A DNA stretch of 64,000 nt. It comes from Acridotheres tristis (taxonomy: Eukaryota > Chordata > Aves > Passeriformes > Sturnidae). The DNA lies in the NCBI GenBank assembly GCA_037013685.1, contig CM072892.1, positions 20,341,501 through 20,405,500 on the forward strand, written 5' to 3'. The translations under genes and the position numbers were made by a program. The notes below the pieces were generated by a model. It saw only the letters and a program-made list of their open reading frames with translations. It was not told the DNA's origin and searched no databases. This document shows positions 62,701-64,000 of the stretch, one piece after another (position 1 is the stretch's first letter; each line of letters begins with the position of its first letter).

Positions 62701-64000
62701 TGTTATTTCAGCTTCCCATTCTTTTATTCAAGAAAAGGGTGTGCTGCTTGTTCACCTAAAGGAAAGCAAAAATTTCAATAGTTCTTGATCAAGATAAAAC
62801 AAAGTATCAGACAAAATCTAAAAAGATTCGGAAATTCTAGGAAAATGCTAGATCTGCCCCCTTTTACCCTCCTCTTGCTCTTTGATTCTGGGCCAAATCT
62901 TCATTTCCAAAATTGACAGGAGAACAGAACTGGGTACATGTGTTAAAAACACCAGCTGAGATTTTGCTGCAAGATGCAAATGATTGCTTGGACCTGTAAG
63001 TTAAGGGAATGTAATCTCAACTCTTTTAGAAAATGAATCAGCCACCTTGGACCATCTGTAAACTATTAGACTGAAGAAATAAAAAGGCAGTGTGGATCCT
63101 AGGAAAAACACACAGAAGAGTGGCTGAAGTGACTACTTGTTAATGCTACTATATAAAAACAGATAATCAAAAAGTGAGTGGAAGCTATATTTGAGAAATC
63201 ATGCTACATGCCAACTTTTGGCTCTCAAGTTTGCCACACACATTCAGTTAAACCCCTCCCCTGGAGTCCTGAGACAGACATCTGCATTTGGAGCCAATAA
63301 TGGCTACTAAGTTAAATGTTCCAATATCACTGCTGGTAATGTCAGCAAATAACAGCATATACCCAGCATATGCATGAACTGTTTTACAAGCACAATGTTC
63401 TTTATTACTGTAATTGTGCTTAGCAGAAATACAAGGCTGAGTTTACTTTCATCATCAGTACTTGTCAGCACTGGGGAGCATAGGCTGGAAAAATAATATT
63501 ACAGCAAAACCACATTCTTCTTTCGAATGGGCCTTGTACTTACAGCACTTCTAGAAAACTTGTTCCCTATGGCACTTTCAGAAGTGCAGCACAACTGTCT
63601 TCTGAGAGACAGAGAGTGGAGGAAACCATGAAAATGTAAGATTCTCCTTTAGATTATATGAATTTTACAGGTAATATGAGTATTCTGAATGTGACATCAA
63701 TAAATATAATTTAAACACGACATACCATTTGCACATCTAATACTCACTTGGAGAATATTTTTGTACCTTTCCTATACAGAACATTATCATATCATTTACA
63801 TGTTTCTGGTTAGGTAGCTACTACATTACACACCAACAATTCTGCATTTCAGTGTGCACCAAATCTATTTCTATATTACATATTTGTAAATTATTTAGAG
63901 GTCATTCGGTATAATTGAATAAGTAACTGTAGCCTACATGAACAACAGTCTGAATGAAAATGTTCAACATTTGGATTCTTGCTTCCAAACTCTGCTTTCT
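59713..64000. other. Intronic sequence to the window edge
   Basis: AT-rich intron with one CAAATA-type repeat at 61603-61648 and an ACTTTC/GAAAGT plus CCTGCC/GGCAGG pair of small hairpins at 62641-62682. No neurexin exon, RNA gene or repeat family recognised. The intron continues beyond the window. Confidence 0.5.
61603..61648. repeat. Imperfect CAAATA/CCAAATA repeat
   Basis: About seven irregular units of CAAATA with CCAAATA and CAAACA variants. Likely polymorphic. Confidence 0.75.

Larger units (their letters stand above)
1099..64000 (-). other. NRXN3: Very long neurexin intron upstream of the exon (incomplete)
   Basis: If the exon call is right, the rest of the window is one intron whose 5' end lies beyond 64000. 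None of the open frames here resembles the LNS6 end, SS4 segment or stalk that should lie upstream. Neurexin-3 is known in vertebrates for introns of tens to hundreds of kilobases, so this size is expected. The contents are described in the entries below. An unrelated antisense or nested transcript cannot be excluded by eye. Confidence 0.7.

Overview
The window looks like a piece of a bird genome. It is AT-rich, non-coding and free of long open frames. It carries CR1 LINE fragments of two ages: recognisable avian CR1 3' ends with degenerate ATTCTATG-type tails, and much older amniote-type CR1 pieces. Interspersed repeats are otherwise sparse. No bacterial-type genes, operons, CRISPR arrays, rRNA or tRNA genes were recognised.

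The only coding sequence I can support is one 76-nt internal exon at 1023-1098 on the minus strand. It has a textbook acceptor (long pyrimidine tract, then CAG) and a perfect GTAAGT donor. Its 25 complete codons carry the membrane-proximal cysteine-loop signature of neurexins (AEC, an acidic SDDED run, then CEPST), and the residues fit neurexin-3 best. Because the gene runs right to left, positions 1-1022 are the start of the downstream intron. Everything from 1099 to 64000 appears to be a single very long upstream intron of at least about 62.9 kb.

Layout: 1-1022, downstream intron with a TA/CA repeat and a 26-bp perfect palindrome just past the donor. 1023-1098, exon. 1099-7780, intron with a hairpin/E-box cluster and a homeodomain-motif cluster. 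7781-8060, 14401-14595, 22716-22782 and 59373-59712, avian CR1 fragments. 15965-16290, an ancient CR1 fragment. 38830-44548, a CR1-rich interval holding two avian CR1 copies in plus orientation, a long ancient CR1 in minus orientation and a short ancient one in plus orientation. Two faint MIR/CORE-SINE-like pieces lie at about 29228 and 45455. Microsatellites, homopolymer runs and one C-run able to form a G-quadruplex in the pre-mRNA are scattered through the intron.

I found no undescribed genetic system. The most useful leads concern RNA-level regulation of the neurexin exon: its frame-shifting length, UG-rich tracts in the transcript, hairpins near the splice sites and an intron read-through reading frame. 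A few blocks also look like candidate conserved regulatory DNA. All family assignments are from memory of the families, without alignment.
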